Source: JAWLCA01 sp050485905
GTDB taxonomy: Bacteria > Pseudomonadota > Alphaproteobacteria > Rhodobacterales > Rhodobacteraceae
Assembly: GCA_050485905.1 (NCBI GenBank)
Contig: JBJHCH010000039.1
Coordinates: forward strand, 1-26,956
Length of the DNA stretch: 26,956 nucleotides
Direction: 5' to 3'
In this document: in pieces, positions 1 to 9,174 of the stretch
Numbering within the stretch: position 1 is the stretch's first letter
Layout of the letters: every line of letters starts with the position of its first letter
Notes under the pieces: generated by a model
Database searches by the model: none
What the model was told of the DNA's origin: nothing
Seen by the model: only the letters and a program-made list of their open reading frames with translations
Position numbers and translations under genes: made by a program

Positions 1-485
1 GACACCTCGAAGCCTCCCAGGTTGAGCGGCGCGAGGATCGCCAACCCGGTCAGTAGAATGAAGAACCCGCCCAGCCAGCCAACCAGCGCCCGCCACAGAT
101 GCAGGGACGGGGTCAGCCGCCCCGGCGTGTCGAACAGCGTCGCGCCCGTGGTCGTGAACGACGACACCATTTCGAACCAGGCATTCAGATAGCTTGTGTC
201 GCGCACGCCCGCAGCAAAGGGGACCGCCAGCATCAGAGGCAGGAACAGATAGGCCCCGATGAGCGCCGCCAGATGGCTGCGCGCGACGTCGCGGGGACGA
301 TAGGTGATCGTGGCAATGGCCAGCATCACGGTTAGGATCAGGAACAGAGTGCCCGCATACAGGAACACCCGAGCCACGTGCATATCTCGCACCACAATTC
401 CGTGCATGGCAGGCACGAACATCGCCAATGCGCCGATCCCCATCAGGATCACCACGAAGGGCAGATCGTGGAGCCGGATCGACAC
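1..485 (-). CDS. trkH: Trk/Ktr potassium uptake membrane subunit TrkH, 5' part (runs off window start)
   Basis: This is the pore-forming subunit of the Trk potassium importer in the inner membrane, working with the cytoplasmic gating protein TrkA encoded just upstream. I translated the reverse strand by hand: about 161 codons are open to the window edge. They give hydrophobic segments and the first selectivity-filter stretch SSFTTTGATLF, which is characteristic of the TrkH/KtrB family. The start is uncertain. A GTG lies 8 bases past the trkA stop, and an in-frame TTG overlaps the trkA stop as TTGA (start at 497). Neither has a strong ribosome binding site, which fits translational coupling to trkA. 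The rest of the protein lies outside the window. Confidence 0.87.
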   Translation of the reverse strand, partial: MSIRLHDLPFVVILMGIGALAMFVPAMHGIVVRDMHVARVFLYAGTLFLILTVMLAIATITYRPRDVARSHLAALIGAYLFLPLMLAVPFAAGVRDTSYLNAWFEMVSSFTTTGATLFDTPGRLTPSLHLWRALVGWLGGFFILLTGLAILAPLNLGGFEV

Positions 486-493
486 GCCGGCGC

Positions 494-1870
494 TCAAAAG
501 AAATCGATGGAGACCTGCAAAAGGCGCTCCACCTCGGGCACATCCTTTGCCATCGCAAAAAGCGCGATGACGTCGCCTTCCTCGATCCTTGTATCACCAG
601 TGGGCTTCACAACCTTCTCGCCCTTCATAAGAGCACCAACCAGGACGCCCTCTGGGAAATCGATGTCGCGGATCATCTGGCCCGATATCGGCGACGTGGA
701 AAGCACATGCGCCTCGATCACCTCCGCCTCGCTGTCGCCGATGGAATAGATCGCGCGCACCCGGCCGTGGCGGACATGTCGCAGGATCGAACTGACGGTC
801 GTGGCGCGCGGATTGATATAGGCGTCGATATCCAGCGCCGCCAACAGCGGTACCAGCGTCGGGTCGTTCACAAGCGCGATCGCCATGGGGCAGCCGGCTG
901 ACTTTGCGCGCACCGCAACGAGCATGTTGGTCTTGTCGTCGTCTGTCACCGCAAGGATGGCATCTGCCCGGTCCACGTTCGCTTCCAGCAGCAGATCGAT
1001 ATCCATCCCATCGCCGTTGAGCACGATGGTCCGTTCGAGCCGGTCGGCGGCGACCTCGGCCCTTGCCCGATTGCGTTCGATCATCTTGACCCTGACACGC
1101 GACGCGCGACGCTCCAGCGCCTCTGCCACAGCGAGACCGACATTGCCGCCGCCCACGATCACTATGCGTTCCTGCCGCTTGGTGGACTTTCCGAAAATCT
1201 CCAGAGTGCGGTTCACATCGTCGACATAGGTCAGTACGTAGATCTGGTCGTCCTCGAACAATTGATCGCCGGGATCGGGGGCAAAAAGCCGTTCTTCGCG
1301 CCGGACGCCGACGACGATCGCGCGCAGGGTCGAGAACAGATCGGTCAACTGGCGCAACGGTGTGTTCAGCACGGGGCAATCCGCGTCCAGCGCGATCCCG
1401 ACCAACTGCACGCGGCCGCCCATGAAGCTCTCTGTGTCAAAGGTCGCGGGCGCCGCAAGCCGCTGCAGCGCCGCTTCCGCGACCTCGCGCTCGGGGCTGA
1501 TGATCACGTCGATCGGCATCGCATCGCGCCGGTAGAGATCGGAATAGGAAGGTGCGAGATAGGATTGCGCTCGGATTCGTGCGATCTTTCGTGTCACGTC
1601 GAACACCGAATGCGCGACTTGGCAGGTCACCATGTTGACCTCGTCCGAATAGGTCGCAGCTATGATCATGTCGGCGTCGCGGGCGCCAGCGCGATCCAGA
1701 ACGTCCGGATGACTGGCAAAGCCGGTGATCCCCTTCACATCAAGTGTATCGGTCGCGCGACGCACCAGGTCGGGGTTGTTGTCCACGACGGTGACATCAT
1801 TCTTTTCGCCGGACAGCTGGCGTGCGATCTGCCAGCCGACCTGACCCGCGCCGCAGATGATGACTTTCAT
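494..1870 (-). CDS. trkA: Trk system potassium uptake regulatory protein TrkA
   Basis: This is the cytoplasmic, peripheral membrane, nucleotide-binding subunit that gates TrkH potassium channels. The 458-residue product is the normal length for a two-module TrkA. It has two RCK units, each a Rossmann fold followed by a TrkA_C domain. The first begins at residue 1 with the NAD-binding motif GAGQVG, and the second near residue 235 with VGGGNVG. The ATG start gives the standard MKVIICGAGQVG N-terminus. It follows ntrX on the same strand after a 91-bp spacer and abuts trkH. The trkA-trkH pair beside ntrYX is a conserved alphaproteobacterial arrangement. Confidence 0.95.
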   Translation of the reverse strand: MKVIICGAGQVGWQIARQLSGEKNDVTVVDNNPDLVRRATDTLDVKGITGFASHPDVLDRAGARDADMIIAATYSDEVNMVTCQVAHSVFDVTRKIARIRAQSYLAPSYSDLYRRDAMPIDVIISPEREVAEAALQRLAAPATFDTESFMGGRVQLVGIALDADCPVLNTPLRQLTDLFSTLRAIVVGVRREERLFAPDPGDQLFEDDQIYVLTYVDDVNRTLEIFGKSTKRQERIVIVGGGNVGLAVAEALERRASRVRVKMIERNRARAEVAADRLERTIVLNGDGMDIDLLLEANVDRADAILAVTDDDKTNMLVAVRAKSAGCPMAIALVNDPTLVPLLAALDIDAYINPRATTVSSILRHVRHGRVRAIYSIGDSEAEVIEAHVLSTSPISGQMIRDIDFPEGVLVGALMKGEKVVKPTGDTRIEEGDVIALFAMAKDVPEVERLLQVSIDFF

Positions 1871-1961
1871 TTGCCCGCCTCTGATCCAGCCCGGAACCGC
1901 CGATCCAGCGTCCCTGCATCGCAGAAGGGGCTGCGGCGGTCAATCGGCAGCGGCCTGTGTC

Positions 1962-3368
1962 TCAGTCCTCAAGCGCCTCTTCAGGGTGCGGCGCGCGCTG
2001 ACCGTTCTTGCCGGTGTTGACGACCCCCAGTGATTTAAGCTTGCGATGCAGCGCGCTGCGCTCCATTCCCACGAAACTGGCGGTGCGGCTGATGTTGCCG
2101 CCAAAGCGGTTGATCTGCGTCAGAAGGTACTCGCGTTCGAACAGCTCCCGCGCCTCGCGCAATGGCAACGTAGCCAGGCCACCGGAAAGAACAATTCGCC
2201 CGTCCTCGGCTGGCGCAGCCTCCTGCCCCGAAACCTCCCGGGGCTCGATCGGCCCGCTGCCCTCGCCCAGGATCAGCGCACGCTCGATCACGTTGCGCAA
2301 CTGGCGCACGTTCCCGGGCCAATCCATCGTCTGCAAGAGCGCCTCTGCCTCGGCCGACAGAGAGCGGATCGGCAGGCCCTGTGTGCGGTTAAACAGCTCG
2401 ATGAAATGACCGGCGAGTCCGGGGATGTCCTCGCGCCGCTCCGACAGGCTCGGTACCGCTACGGGAACGACGTTCAGCCGGTCGTAAAGCTCCTGCCGCA
2501 CGCGCCCGGCCGCAATCTCGGCCTTCAGGTCTCGGGTTGTGGAACTGATGACCCGCAGGTCCACGCGCACCTTGTCGGACCCGCCGACACGCATGAACTG
2601 CTGCTCCACCAGCACGCGCAGGATCTTCGACTGTGTGCCCAGCGGCATCTCGGCCACTTCGTCGAAATACACCACGCCGCCATGTGCCTGTTCCAGCAAT
2701 CCCGGCTCGATCCCCCGCTCGCCGGTTTCGCGTCCGAACAGCACCTCCTCCATTCGCTCCGGCTCAACCGACGCGGAAGACACTGTAACAAACGGTGCGC
2801 TGGCACGGTTGGACTGCGCATGAATGTAGCGCGCCGCGATCTCCTTCCCCGCACCCGGCGCGCCTGTCAGCATCACACGCGCATTGGACTTCGTCACCTT
2901 GTCGAGGTTGGCCTTCAGCGTTCGAAACGCCGGCGACGCGCCGATCATCTCGGCCGAGACGACATCCCGGCGGCGCAGATCAGCATTTTCCCGGCGCAAC
3001 CGCGAGGTTTCCATCGCCCGGCGGATGACAACGAGCAACTGGTCGATGTTGAACGGCTTCTCGATGAAGTCGTAGGCGCCCTGCTTGATCGCGGCGACCG
3101 CGATCTCGATGTTGCCATGGCCCGAAATGATGACGACAGGAATATCCGGGTTGTCGCGTTTTGCCGCCTTCAGAATATCGATCCCGTCCATCCGGCTGTC
3201 CTTCAGCCAGATATCAAGGATCATCAGCGCCGGCGGCTCGGTATTGATCTCGGCCATGCAGGCGTCAGAGTTTGCTGCCAGCCGCACTGTGAACCCCTCG
3301 TCACGCAGAATATCCCCGACCAGTTCCCGAATGTCGCGTTCATCGTCGACGATAAGAATGTCGCCCAT
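1962..3368 (-). CDS. ntrX: Nitrogen regulation response regulator NtrX
   Basis: NtrX is the response regulator paired with the membrane kinase NtrY, linked in alphaproteobacteria to nitrogen, redox and envelope control. The 468-residue product has three parts. A receiver domain spans residues 1-120, with DD acid residues near 8-9 and phosphoacceptor D52 in LMILDIW. An AAA+ domain spans about 140-380, with Walker A GAPGAGKE at 169-176. A C-terminal Fis-type helix-turn-helix ends in RSALHRKLKSLGV. The AAA+ domain lacks the GAFTGA loop that contacts sigma-54, as is usual for alphaproteobacterial NtrX. I chose the ATG at 3368 because the receiver domain starts there and a TAAGGGGG sequence 8-13 bases upstream, overlapping the ntrY stop, serves as binding site. 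The 45 residues in frame upstream are ntrY out of frame. Confidence 0.94.
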   Translation of the reverse strand: MGDILIVDDERDIRELVGDILRDEGFTVRLAANSDACMAEINTEPPALMILDIWLKDSRMDGIDILKAAKRDNPDIPVVIISGHGNIEIAVAAIKQGAYDFIEKPFNIDQLLVVIRRAMETSRLRRENADLRRRDVVSAEMIGASPAFRTLKANLDKVTKSNARVMLTGAPGAGKEIAARYIHAQSNRASAPFVTVSSASVEPERMEEVLFGRETGERGIEPGLLEQAHGGVVYFDEVAEMPLGTQSKILRVLVEQQFMRVGGSDKVRVDLRVISSTTRDLKAEIAAGRVRQELYDRLNVVPVAVPSLSERREDIPGLAGHFIELFNRTQGLPIRSLSAEAEALLQTMDWPGNVRQLRNVIERALILGEGSGPIEPREVSGQEAAPAEDGRIVLSGGLATLPLREARELFEREYLLTQINRFGGNISRTASFVGMERSALHRKLKSLGVVNTGKNGQRAPHPEEALED

Positions 3369-3381
3369 GCTGTCTGCCCCC

Positions 3382-5631
3382 TTAGTGTCCGTTTCTCTCT
3401 CGCCGCCTTTGCGTAAGGTGCGGCAATTGTATCTCTGCCATGGCGCCTTGATGCTCGGCGCCGTCGAAGGGCGGTGCGTCGGTAAGAACCAGCGTACCGC
3501 CATGCTCTTCGATGATCTTCTTCACAATCGGCAGGCCTAGCCCCGTCCCCTTTTCGCGCGTCGTCACATAGGGTTCGAACAGCCGCGACCGATCCGCAGG
3601 CAAGCCGATCCCATTGTCGGTGATCCGGATGACGACCGAGGTTGCACCTGGTTCCAGACTGACATGCACCTGTGGATCATGCCCCTCCGGTCTGCCTTTC
3701 TCGTAGAGGCTCTCGATGGCCTCTCCGGCATTCTTGATCAGGTTGGTGAACGCCTGGCTCAGCATCGTAGCATCCACCTCCAGCACCAGCGGTTCCACCG
3801 GGATATCCGCCACCAGCCGGGCGGGACCCAAGGCACCATCCTGAAGCACCACCGCGTCCCGCAGGATCTTGGCAAGGTCATGTGGCCGCCGATCAGGCTC
3901 CGGCATTCGGGCAAAGCGCGAGAACTCATCCACGATCCGGCGTAGATCATTGGTCTGTCGCACAATTACATCGGTATACTGTTCCAGATCCGCGGCGGCA
4001 TCGCCAACCAGCGGGCGGAACTTCCGCTTGATGCGTTCGGCCGAAAGCTGAATCGGGGTCAGCGGGTTCTTCACTTCATGCGCGATGCGTCGTGCCACAT
4101 CGCCCCACGCCGCCATCCGCTGCGCACTCACCAGATCGGTCACGTCATCAAAGGCGACCACATAGCCCTCCAACCTGCCGTCGTCGGTGCGCCGCACCGC
4201 CATTCGCACAAGCAGGCTTTCCAGTCGGCCGCTGCGGGACAGGCGAATCTCTTCCTGGACGGTAGCGTGGCCGCTGTCGCGAAGGCGCTCGAACAGCGCA
4301 GCAAACTCGGGCACAAGCCCGGCAAGCGCCCCGCCCGTCGCCGTCGCTGCGGGCAGGTCCAGAAGTCGTTGCGCCGACCGATTGACAAAGGCCACCTGCC
4401 CCTCGGCATCCAGACCGATCACCCCCGCCGTCACCGAACTCAGCACAGAATCGAACAGGCGCCGTCGGCGTTCGATCTGCCGGTTGTTCTCCAACAAGGT
4501 CTCGCGCTGGCCCTTAAGCTGGCGCGTCATCTGGTTGAACACCCTGCCCAGCATGGCGATCTCGTCGTCACCATCCTCTTCTACGACCTGCACGTCCAGA
4601 TCACCGCTACCGACTCGCTGCGCCGCGCCCGCGAGCCTGCCGACCGGGCGCGACAGGCGCTCGGCAAACCACAGGCCCATCCAGATCGCAGCGAGGATGA
4701 GGATGACCGCAAACCCGAGGTAGAGCAGCCCGAACTCGAACACGATGCGCCCGCGCTCCCGCTCCAGTTGCTGATAGAGCCGGATCGTTTCCTGCGTCTC
4801 GTCCAGAAGGCTCAGGATCGCCCCGTCCACCTCGCGGCTGACATAGAGGTAGCGGTCCACGAAGCTGTCGAGCCGGATCAGCGCGCGGAACTCGTTGTCA
4901 TCCCAGTCCTCGATGATGACCGTCTCGCCCCGGTCTGCGCGGGCAAGCGCGTCAGGAGGCGGGGGATCGTAGTCGAAGAGATACGACCGCTCACCTCGGG
5001 CGCGGATATTGGCGCCCCCGTCTATGACAAAGGCCTCTCGCAGGCCACGCTGAATCTGCGCCTGGCCCTGAGTCAGTAGCTGCCGAACCTCACCCTCTGA
5101 CATCAGGAAGGTGCCTTGCCGAGCACGATCAAGATAGGCCGCCAGCACCTCGGTATCTTGCGTCAGATTGCGCCGGTGCTCCCCCTCATAGGCCTGTGCA
5201 GCCTCAAGCGAATTGCCGACCACCTGTCGCACCCGGTCGGAAAACCAGCCTTCCAGTCCGACATTGACTGTAAGGCCGGCAAAGATCGCCACAAGGATCG
5301 TCGGCACCAGCGCCACGCTGACAAAGACGCCGGTCAACCGCAAATGCAGCCGCGATCCCGCCGACTGCGAGCGGCGATCGGCGATCATCCGGGCGATCCG
5401 GGCGCCGACCAGCGCCGCCACCGCCAGCACGTAGATCAGATCTGCCAGCAGGACGAGCCGCAACGCCGGTGACGACGCACCCTGCCCGAACGGTCCCAGC
5501 GCCATCAACGTCGCAAGCGCCAACGCGGGGCCTAACAGCACCAGCCCGATCGTCGCGCCATTCTGAACGCGGCGCAGACGACGCAGCCGGTTCAACCGCT
5601 GCCATGTTGCATGTCGCTCCGCCCGCTGCAC
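3382..5631 (-). CDS. ntrY: Membrane sensor histidine kinase NtrY
   Basis: NtrY is the inner-membrane kinase that phosphorylates NtrX. The 749 residues show the family layout. Two membrane segments lie near 27-47 and 58-80, a third at about 100-122, and a fourth at about 300-320. A periplasmic-type domain of about 175 residues lies between the last two. A HAMP domain (about 322-376) and a PAS domain (about 390-500) follow. The dimerisation/phosphoacceptor box RRIAHEVKNPLTP has His518, and the ATPase has N-box NLIKNAGEAI, DNGIGLP and GTGLGLPIV. The stop lies 13 bases before ntrX. A 100-bp spacer with no clear terminator separates it from ntrC, so the five ntr genes may be read together. Confidence 0.94.
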   Translation of the reverse strand: MQRAERHATWQRLNRLRRLRRVQNGATIGLVLLGPALALATLMALGPFGQGASSPALRLVLLADLIYVLAVAALVGARIARMIADRRSQSAGSRLHLRLTGVFVSVALVPTILVAIFAGLTVNVGLEGWFSDRVRQVVGNSLEAAQAYEGEHRRNLTQDTEVLAAYLDRARQGTFLMSEGEVRQLLTQGQAQIQRGLREAFVIDGGANIRARGERSYLFDYDPPPPDALARADRGETVIIEDWDDNEFRALIRLDSFVDRYLYVSREVDGAILSLLDETQETIRLYQQLERERGRIVFEFGLLYLGFAVILILAAIWMGLWFAERLSRPVGRLAGAAQRVGSGDLDVQVVEEDGDDEIAMLGRVFNQMTRQLKGQRETLLENNRQIERRRRLFDSVLSSVTAGVIGLDAEGQVAFVNRSAQRLLDLPAATATGGALAGLVPEFAALFERLRDSGHATVQEEIRLSRSGRLESLLVRMAVRRTDDGRLEGYVVAFDDVTDLVSAQRMAAWGDVARRIAHEVKNPLTPIQLSAERIKRKFRPLVGDAAADLEQYTDVIVRQTNDLRRIVDEFSRFARMPEPDRRPHDLAKILRDAVVLQDGALGPARLVADIPVEPLVLEVDATMLSQAFTNLIKNAGEAIESLYEKGRPEGHDPQVHVSLEPGATSVVIRITDNGIGLPADRSRLFEPYVTTREKGTGLGLPIVKKIIEEHGGTLVLTDAPPFDGAEHQGAMAEIQLPHLTQRRRERNGH

Positions 5632-5731
5632 CGGGGCTGCCCTATTTGCTGCGCCGCTTTCAGCGGCTTACCGCCGTATCTTGTGTTGAAGTCCGGCAAC
5701 GAACCGAACTGCAACGACCTGTGTTGCGGTT

Positions 5732-7096
5732 TTACATCAACTTGCGGCGGCGTGTCACGCGAATATCCAGATCCGTGATCTTCTTTCGCAGCGTATTCCG
5801 GTTGATCCCCAGCAGATCGGCGCAGCGCGCCTGATTGCCCGCCGTCGCATCCAGCGCAATCTCGATGAGCGGCATCTCCATTTCGCGCAGGATGCGGGTG
5901 TATAGCCCTGGTGGAGGCAACTGCCCGCCATGCAGGTCGAAATATCGTTTCAGGTGTCGCGCGACCGAAGCCGAAAGCTTCTCTCCTTCCCCCCCGCCCT
6001 GCAAGGGCTCCATCGCCGGTTGATTGCCGAGAACGGTCTCCACATCCGCACGGCCGATCTCTTCCTCCGGGCTGGTCACGACCAGACGACGAATGGTATT
6101 CTCCAGTTGCCGCACGTTCCCCGGCCAAGTGTAGGCGCGGATCAGGTCAGTCGCGGGGTCGGACAGGCGACGCACGTTGCCCAGGTCACGCTCGGCCCGG
6201 TTCAGGAAGTGGCTGGCCAGCAGCGGGATGTCATCCACACGCTCTCGCAGCGAGGGCACGTTGATGGTTACACCGCCCAAACGGTAGAAAAGATCCTGCC
6301 TGAACCGCCCGGCCTCGATCAACCGGGTCAGATCGGCCTGGCTTGTGGCCATGATCCGTGGCGCGGTGTCGGTCAGCGTATCCAGCATCCGCACGATGCG
6401 CGCCTGAGTTTCGTCGTCGAAATCCGCGATCTCGTCCAGCACAACCGACCCGCCCCGCGCGCGAGCGAGTAAGGAGGACGGCCCATCCACCCCTGCCAGA
6501 TCGGCTGCAGAGGCGACTACAAAGGGTTGCGTGCGCCGGTCTGAGAAATCGTGGATCGCGCGTGCGATCAGTGACTTTCCGGTACCGGACTCCCCAACGA
6601 TCAACACGGGAATATCGGTGTTCATCACCCGCGCGACCAGTCGGTACAGTGCCTGCATTGCTGCTGTGCGACCGACCAGCGGCAGATCGTCATTCGCCTC
6701 ACCCGAAGGGGTCTTTCGGCTCGGCAAGCGGCGCTTTGTATCCAGTGCCCGAGCCGCCCGCTTCATCAAATCCGGCAGATCAAAGGGCTTGGGGAGATAG
6801 TCGTATGCGTCCTTCTCTGCCGCCTGAATCGCCGTCATGATCGTATTCTGCGCCGAGATCACGATAACCGGCAGGCCAGGCCGCGCCTCGCCAATCTTCG
6901 GCAGCATCTCCAGCCCGTTGCCGTCGGGCATGACCACATCCGAGATGACCAGGTCGCCCTTACCCTCCTCAACCCAGCGCATCAGCGTCATCAGGCTGGA
7001 TGTCGCGTGCACCTTGCAGCCGGCGCGCGTCAGCGCCTGGGTCAGCACGGTGCGGATCGTCCGGTCGTCGTCAGCTACCAGAACGGTTCCGTCCAT
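5732..7096 (-). CDS. ntrC: Nitrogen regulation protein NtrC (NR(I)), Rhodobacter type without GAFTGA
   Basis: NtrC is the DNA-binding response regulator that turns on nitrogen-scavenging and glutamine synthesis genes when phosphorylated by NtrB. Its 454 residues comprise a receiver with D53 in DLVISDVVMPDG, an AAA+ domain with Walker A GESGTGKS at 168-175 and Walker B VVLDEIADF around D221-E222, and a C-terminal Fis helix-turn-helix (NQARCADLLGINRNTLRKKI). Between Walker A and B the stretch that normally holds ESELFGHEKGAFTGA is missing: PFVVASAADLAGVDGPSSLLARARGG follows directly, about 20 residues shorter. In Rhodobacter capsulatus an NtrC without this loop activates the sigma-70 holoenzyme, so this one probably does too. 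GGAG sits 9 bases before the ATG, and ntrB ends 6 bases upstream. Confidence 0.94.
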   Translation of the reverse strand: MDGTVLVADDDRTIRTVLTQALTRAGCKVHATSSLMTLMRWVEEGKGDLVISDVVMPDGNGLEMLPKIGEARPGLPVIVISAQNTIMTAIQAAEKDAYDYLPKPFDLPDLMKRAARALDTKRRLPSRKTPSGEANDDLPLVGRTAAMQALYRLVARVMNTDIPVLIVGESGTGKSLIARAIHDFSDRRTQPFVVASAADLAGVDGPSSLLARARGGSVVLDEIADFDDETQARIVRMLDTLTDTAPRIMATSQADLTRLIEAGRFRQDLFYRLGGVTINVPSLRERVDDIPLLASHFLNRAERDLGNVRRLSDPATDLIRAYTWPGNVRQLENTIRRLVVTSPEEEIGRADVETVLGNQPAMEPLQGGGEGEKLSASVARHLKRYFDLHGGQLPPPGLYTRILREMEMPLIEIALDATAGNQARCADLLGINRNTLRKKITDLDIRVTRRRKLM

Positions 7097-7102
7097 AGGG
7101 TC

Positions 7103-8188
7103 TTACTCCATGTCTTTCGGGGCTAAGGGCAGCGAGATTCTGAAAACGGTGCGGCCGGGAACACTTTCCACCGCGATCCAGCCGTCGTGGTCCGATATGA
7201 TCTTCGACACCAGCGCCAGCCCCAACCCGGTGCCATTCTCGCGGCCAGAGACGAAGGGCTCGAACACCTCGGACGCGATGTCGGGCGGGATGCCGGGGCC
7301 GTCGTCGATGATTTCCACCGTCAGCGGCAGGGCCCGACCCGCTCCGTCCCGACGACGCAGGCGCAGGGCAATGTCGTAATAGGTGTGCAGTCGGATCATC
7401 CCGCCATCTGGCCCCGCCGCCTCGGCCGCATTCTTCAGAAGGTTGAGGAATACCTGAAGCAACTGGTCCGGATCGGCGAGCGTCGGTGGCAGCGAGGGAT
7501 CGTAGTCCTCTATGATCTGCAGGTGCGCGGCAAACCCCATCTGTGCAGACCGCCGCGCCCGATCCAGCGCATCGTGAACATTCACCGGGCGCAGGTCAGG
7601 CGGACGCAGGTTGCCAAATTGCTCCACCTGCTCCAGCAGCTTCACGATTCGCCGCGTCTCTTCGACGATCAGGTCGGTAAGTTCACGGTCGGCCGCAGTC
7701 AGGTTCATCGAGAGCAGTTGTGCCGCGCCAGTGATCCCAGCCAGCGGGTTCTTAATCTCATGCGCCAGCATTTCCGCCATGCCGATGGCCGAACGTGCAG
7801 CGGATTTGACCTGCAGCGAGCGTCCCAGACGCCCCGCAATCTCGCGCGGGGCGATAAGCAGCAGGATGATGTCGGGTTCATCGGCCAGCGGGGCGATCTG
7901 GATGTTGCACAGGACAGGAGCTTTCTCACCCGTGCCGACATCAACATCATTTATGAACAGCGCCGCCTGATTCGAACGGGTGCGTGCTGCGGCCTCGTCC
8001 ATCGGCGCGTCGATCACCAGCTTGTCAAAGGCCGGTTGCCCAATGGCGGCCTTGGCCGAGATGTTGAAAAAAAGCTCTGCCGCCGGATTGATTCCCACAA
8101 TGCGATCTTGCGCGTCGATCAGAAACGCCGGGGTGGGTAGGGATGCCCAAATCAACCCAGTCCGCGGTGCGTGTCCCCCGCCGATCAT
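7103..8188 (-). CDS. ntrB: Nitrogen regulation sensor kinase/phosphatase NtrB (NR(II))
   Basis: NtrB is the soluble cytoplasmic kinase/phosphatase that sets the phosphorylation of NtrC under control of PII proteins. The 361 residues have an N-terminal PAS domain (about 12-120) and the phosphoacceptor box MLAHEIKNPLAGITG with His143. The ATPase domain has NLLKNAAEA, DDGPGIP and GTGLGLALVSKI. No membrane segment is visible, as expected. The ATG overlaps the dusB stop as ATGA, so it is translationally coupled to dusB. This reproduces the classical nifR3-ntrB-ntrC operon. Confidence 0.95.
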   Translation of the reverse strand: MIGGGHAPRTGLIWASLPTPAFLIDAQDRIVGINPAAELFFNISAKAAIGQPAFDKLVIDAPMDEAAARTRSNQAALFINDVDVGTGEKAPVLCNIQIAPLADEPDIILLLIAPREIAGRLGRSLQVKSAARSAIGMAEMLAHEIKNPLAGITGAAQLLSMNLTAADRELTDLIVEETRRIVKLLEQVEQFGNLRPPDLRPVNVHDALDRARRSAQMGFAAHLQIIEDYDPSLPPTLADPDQLLQVFLNLLKNAAEAAGPDGGMIRLHTYYDIALRLRRRDGAGRALPLTVEIIDDGPGIPPDIASEVFEPFVSGRENGTGLGLALVSKIISDHDGWIAVESVPGRTVFRISLPLAPKDME

Positions 8189-9174
8189 GCCGCAATGCCT
8201 CGGCTGTCGACGAATGCGTGCGCAATCAGCTCCATGACCCTGTTTGGATCATTCTCGGTCAGCATCAATGCGCGCAAGCTATGCGGGCTGGCCGCGGCTT
8301 CTGCGTACCAACCCAGATGTTTGCGCGCGACCCGCAGACCCAGATCGCGGCCGTAAAACCCAAGCATCTCCTGATAGTGGGTCGCCACCAGATCGGCCAA
8401 CGCCGCGCCGCAAGGCACTGTTGGTGCGGGGGCGCCCCACAGGCTTTCGGCGATCTCGGCCAGACGCCACGGCCGCCCCTGCGCTCCCCGGCCCACCATC
8501 ACCCCATCGGCGCCCGACGCAGCGAGTGCGGCCCGCGCGCTGGCCGCATCGACAATGTCACCGTTCGCGATGACTGGCACGCCAACCGCTCGCTTCACCG
8601 CGCGGATCGCCGCCCAGTCGGCGCGGCCTTTGTAGAACTGGCAGCGGGTGCGGCCGTGGATCGTGATCATCCGCACCCCCGCGCCCTCGGCCAGTTGGGC
8701 GATCTGCGGGGCATTCAGCATGTCGTCGTCCCAGCCCAGGCGCATCTTCAGCGTTACCGGCACGTCCACCGCGCCGACAACCGCTTCGATCAGCCGCAGC
8801 GCATGATCCGGGTCGCGCATCAACGCCGATCCGGACAATCCGCCCACCACCTTTTTCGCCGGACATCCCATATTGATGTCGATGATCTGCGCGCCGCCAT
8901 CCTCTGCGATCCGCGCTGCCTCAGCCATCCAGTGCGCCTCGCAGCCGGCAAGTTGCACAGCAGTCCGCGCTTCACCAAGCCCCAATTCCGCCCGTGCACG
9001 AGAGCGCGCAGAAGGCTTGGCCTGCGCCATCTCTCGGCTCGCGACCATTTCCGACACAACCAGCCCGGCCCCGAACCGCGCGATTGCGCGCCGGAAAGGC
9101 AGGTCGGTGATGCCCGACAAAGGCGCCAGCACGACCGGGGGCGACAGCTTCATATTTGCCAGCCGAATGGCCAA
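8185..9174 (-). CDS. dusB: tRNA-dihydrouridine synthase DusB (NifR3)
   Basis: This FMN- and NADPH-dependent enzyme reduces uridine to dihydrouridine in the D-loop of tRNAs. The 329-residue TIM barrel carries LAPLSGITDLPFR at the start, the catalytic cysteine C104 in DINMGCPAKKV, the phosphate/FMN segments TLKMRLGWDD and IANGDI, and VMVGRGAQGRPW. I prefer the TTG start at 9174: the family aligns from IRL near residue 3, and AAGGA lies 8 bases upstream. An ATG at 9153 would cut off the first beta strand and has no binding site. An in-frame TGA at 9193-9195 limits further extension. It is the first gene of the nifR3-ntrB-ntrC operon and divergent from ispF. Confidence 0.94.
   Translation of the reverse strand: MAIRLANMKLSPPVVLAPLSGITDLPFRRAIARFGAGLVVSEMVASREMAQAKPSARSRARAELGLGEARTAVQLAGCEAHWMAEAARIAEDGGAQIIDINMGCPAKKVVGGLSGSALMRDPDHALRLIEAVVGAVDVPVTLKMRLGWDDDMLNAPQIAQLAEGAGVRMITIHGRTRCQFYKGRADWAAIRAVKRAVGVPVIANGDIVDAASARAALAASGADGVMVGRGAQGRPWRLAEIAESLWGAPAPTVPCGAALADLVATHYQEMLGFYGRDLGLRVARKHLGWYAEAAASPHSLRALMLTENDPNRVMELIAHAFVDSRGIAA

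Noticed and set aside
2046..3416. 456-codon open frame opposite ntrX
   Set aside because: ntrX shows complete receiver, AAA+ and DNA-binding motifs; the opposite frame has none.
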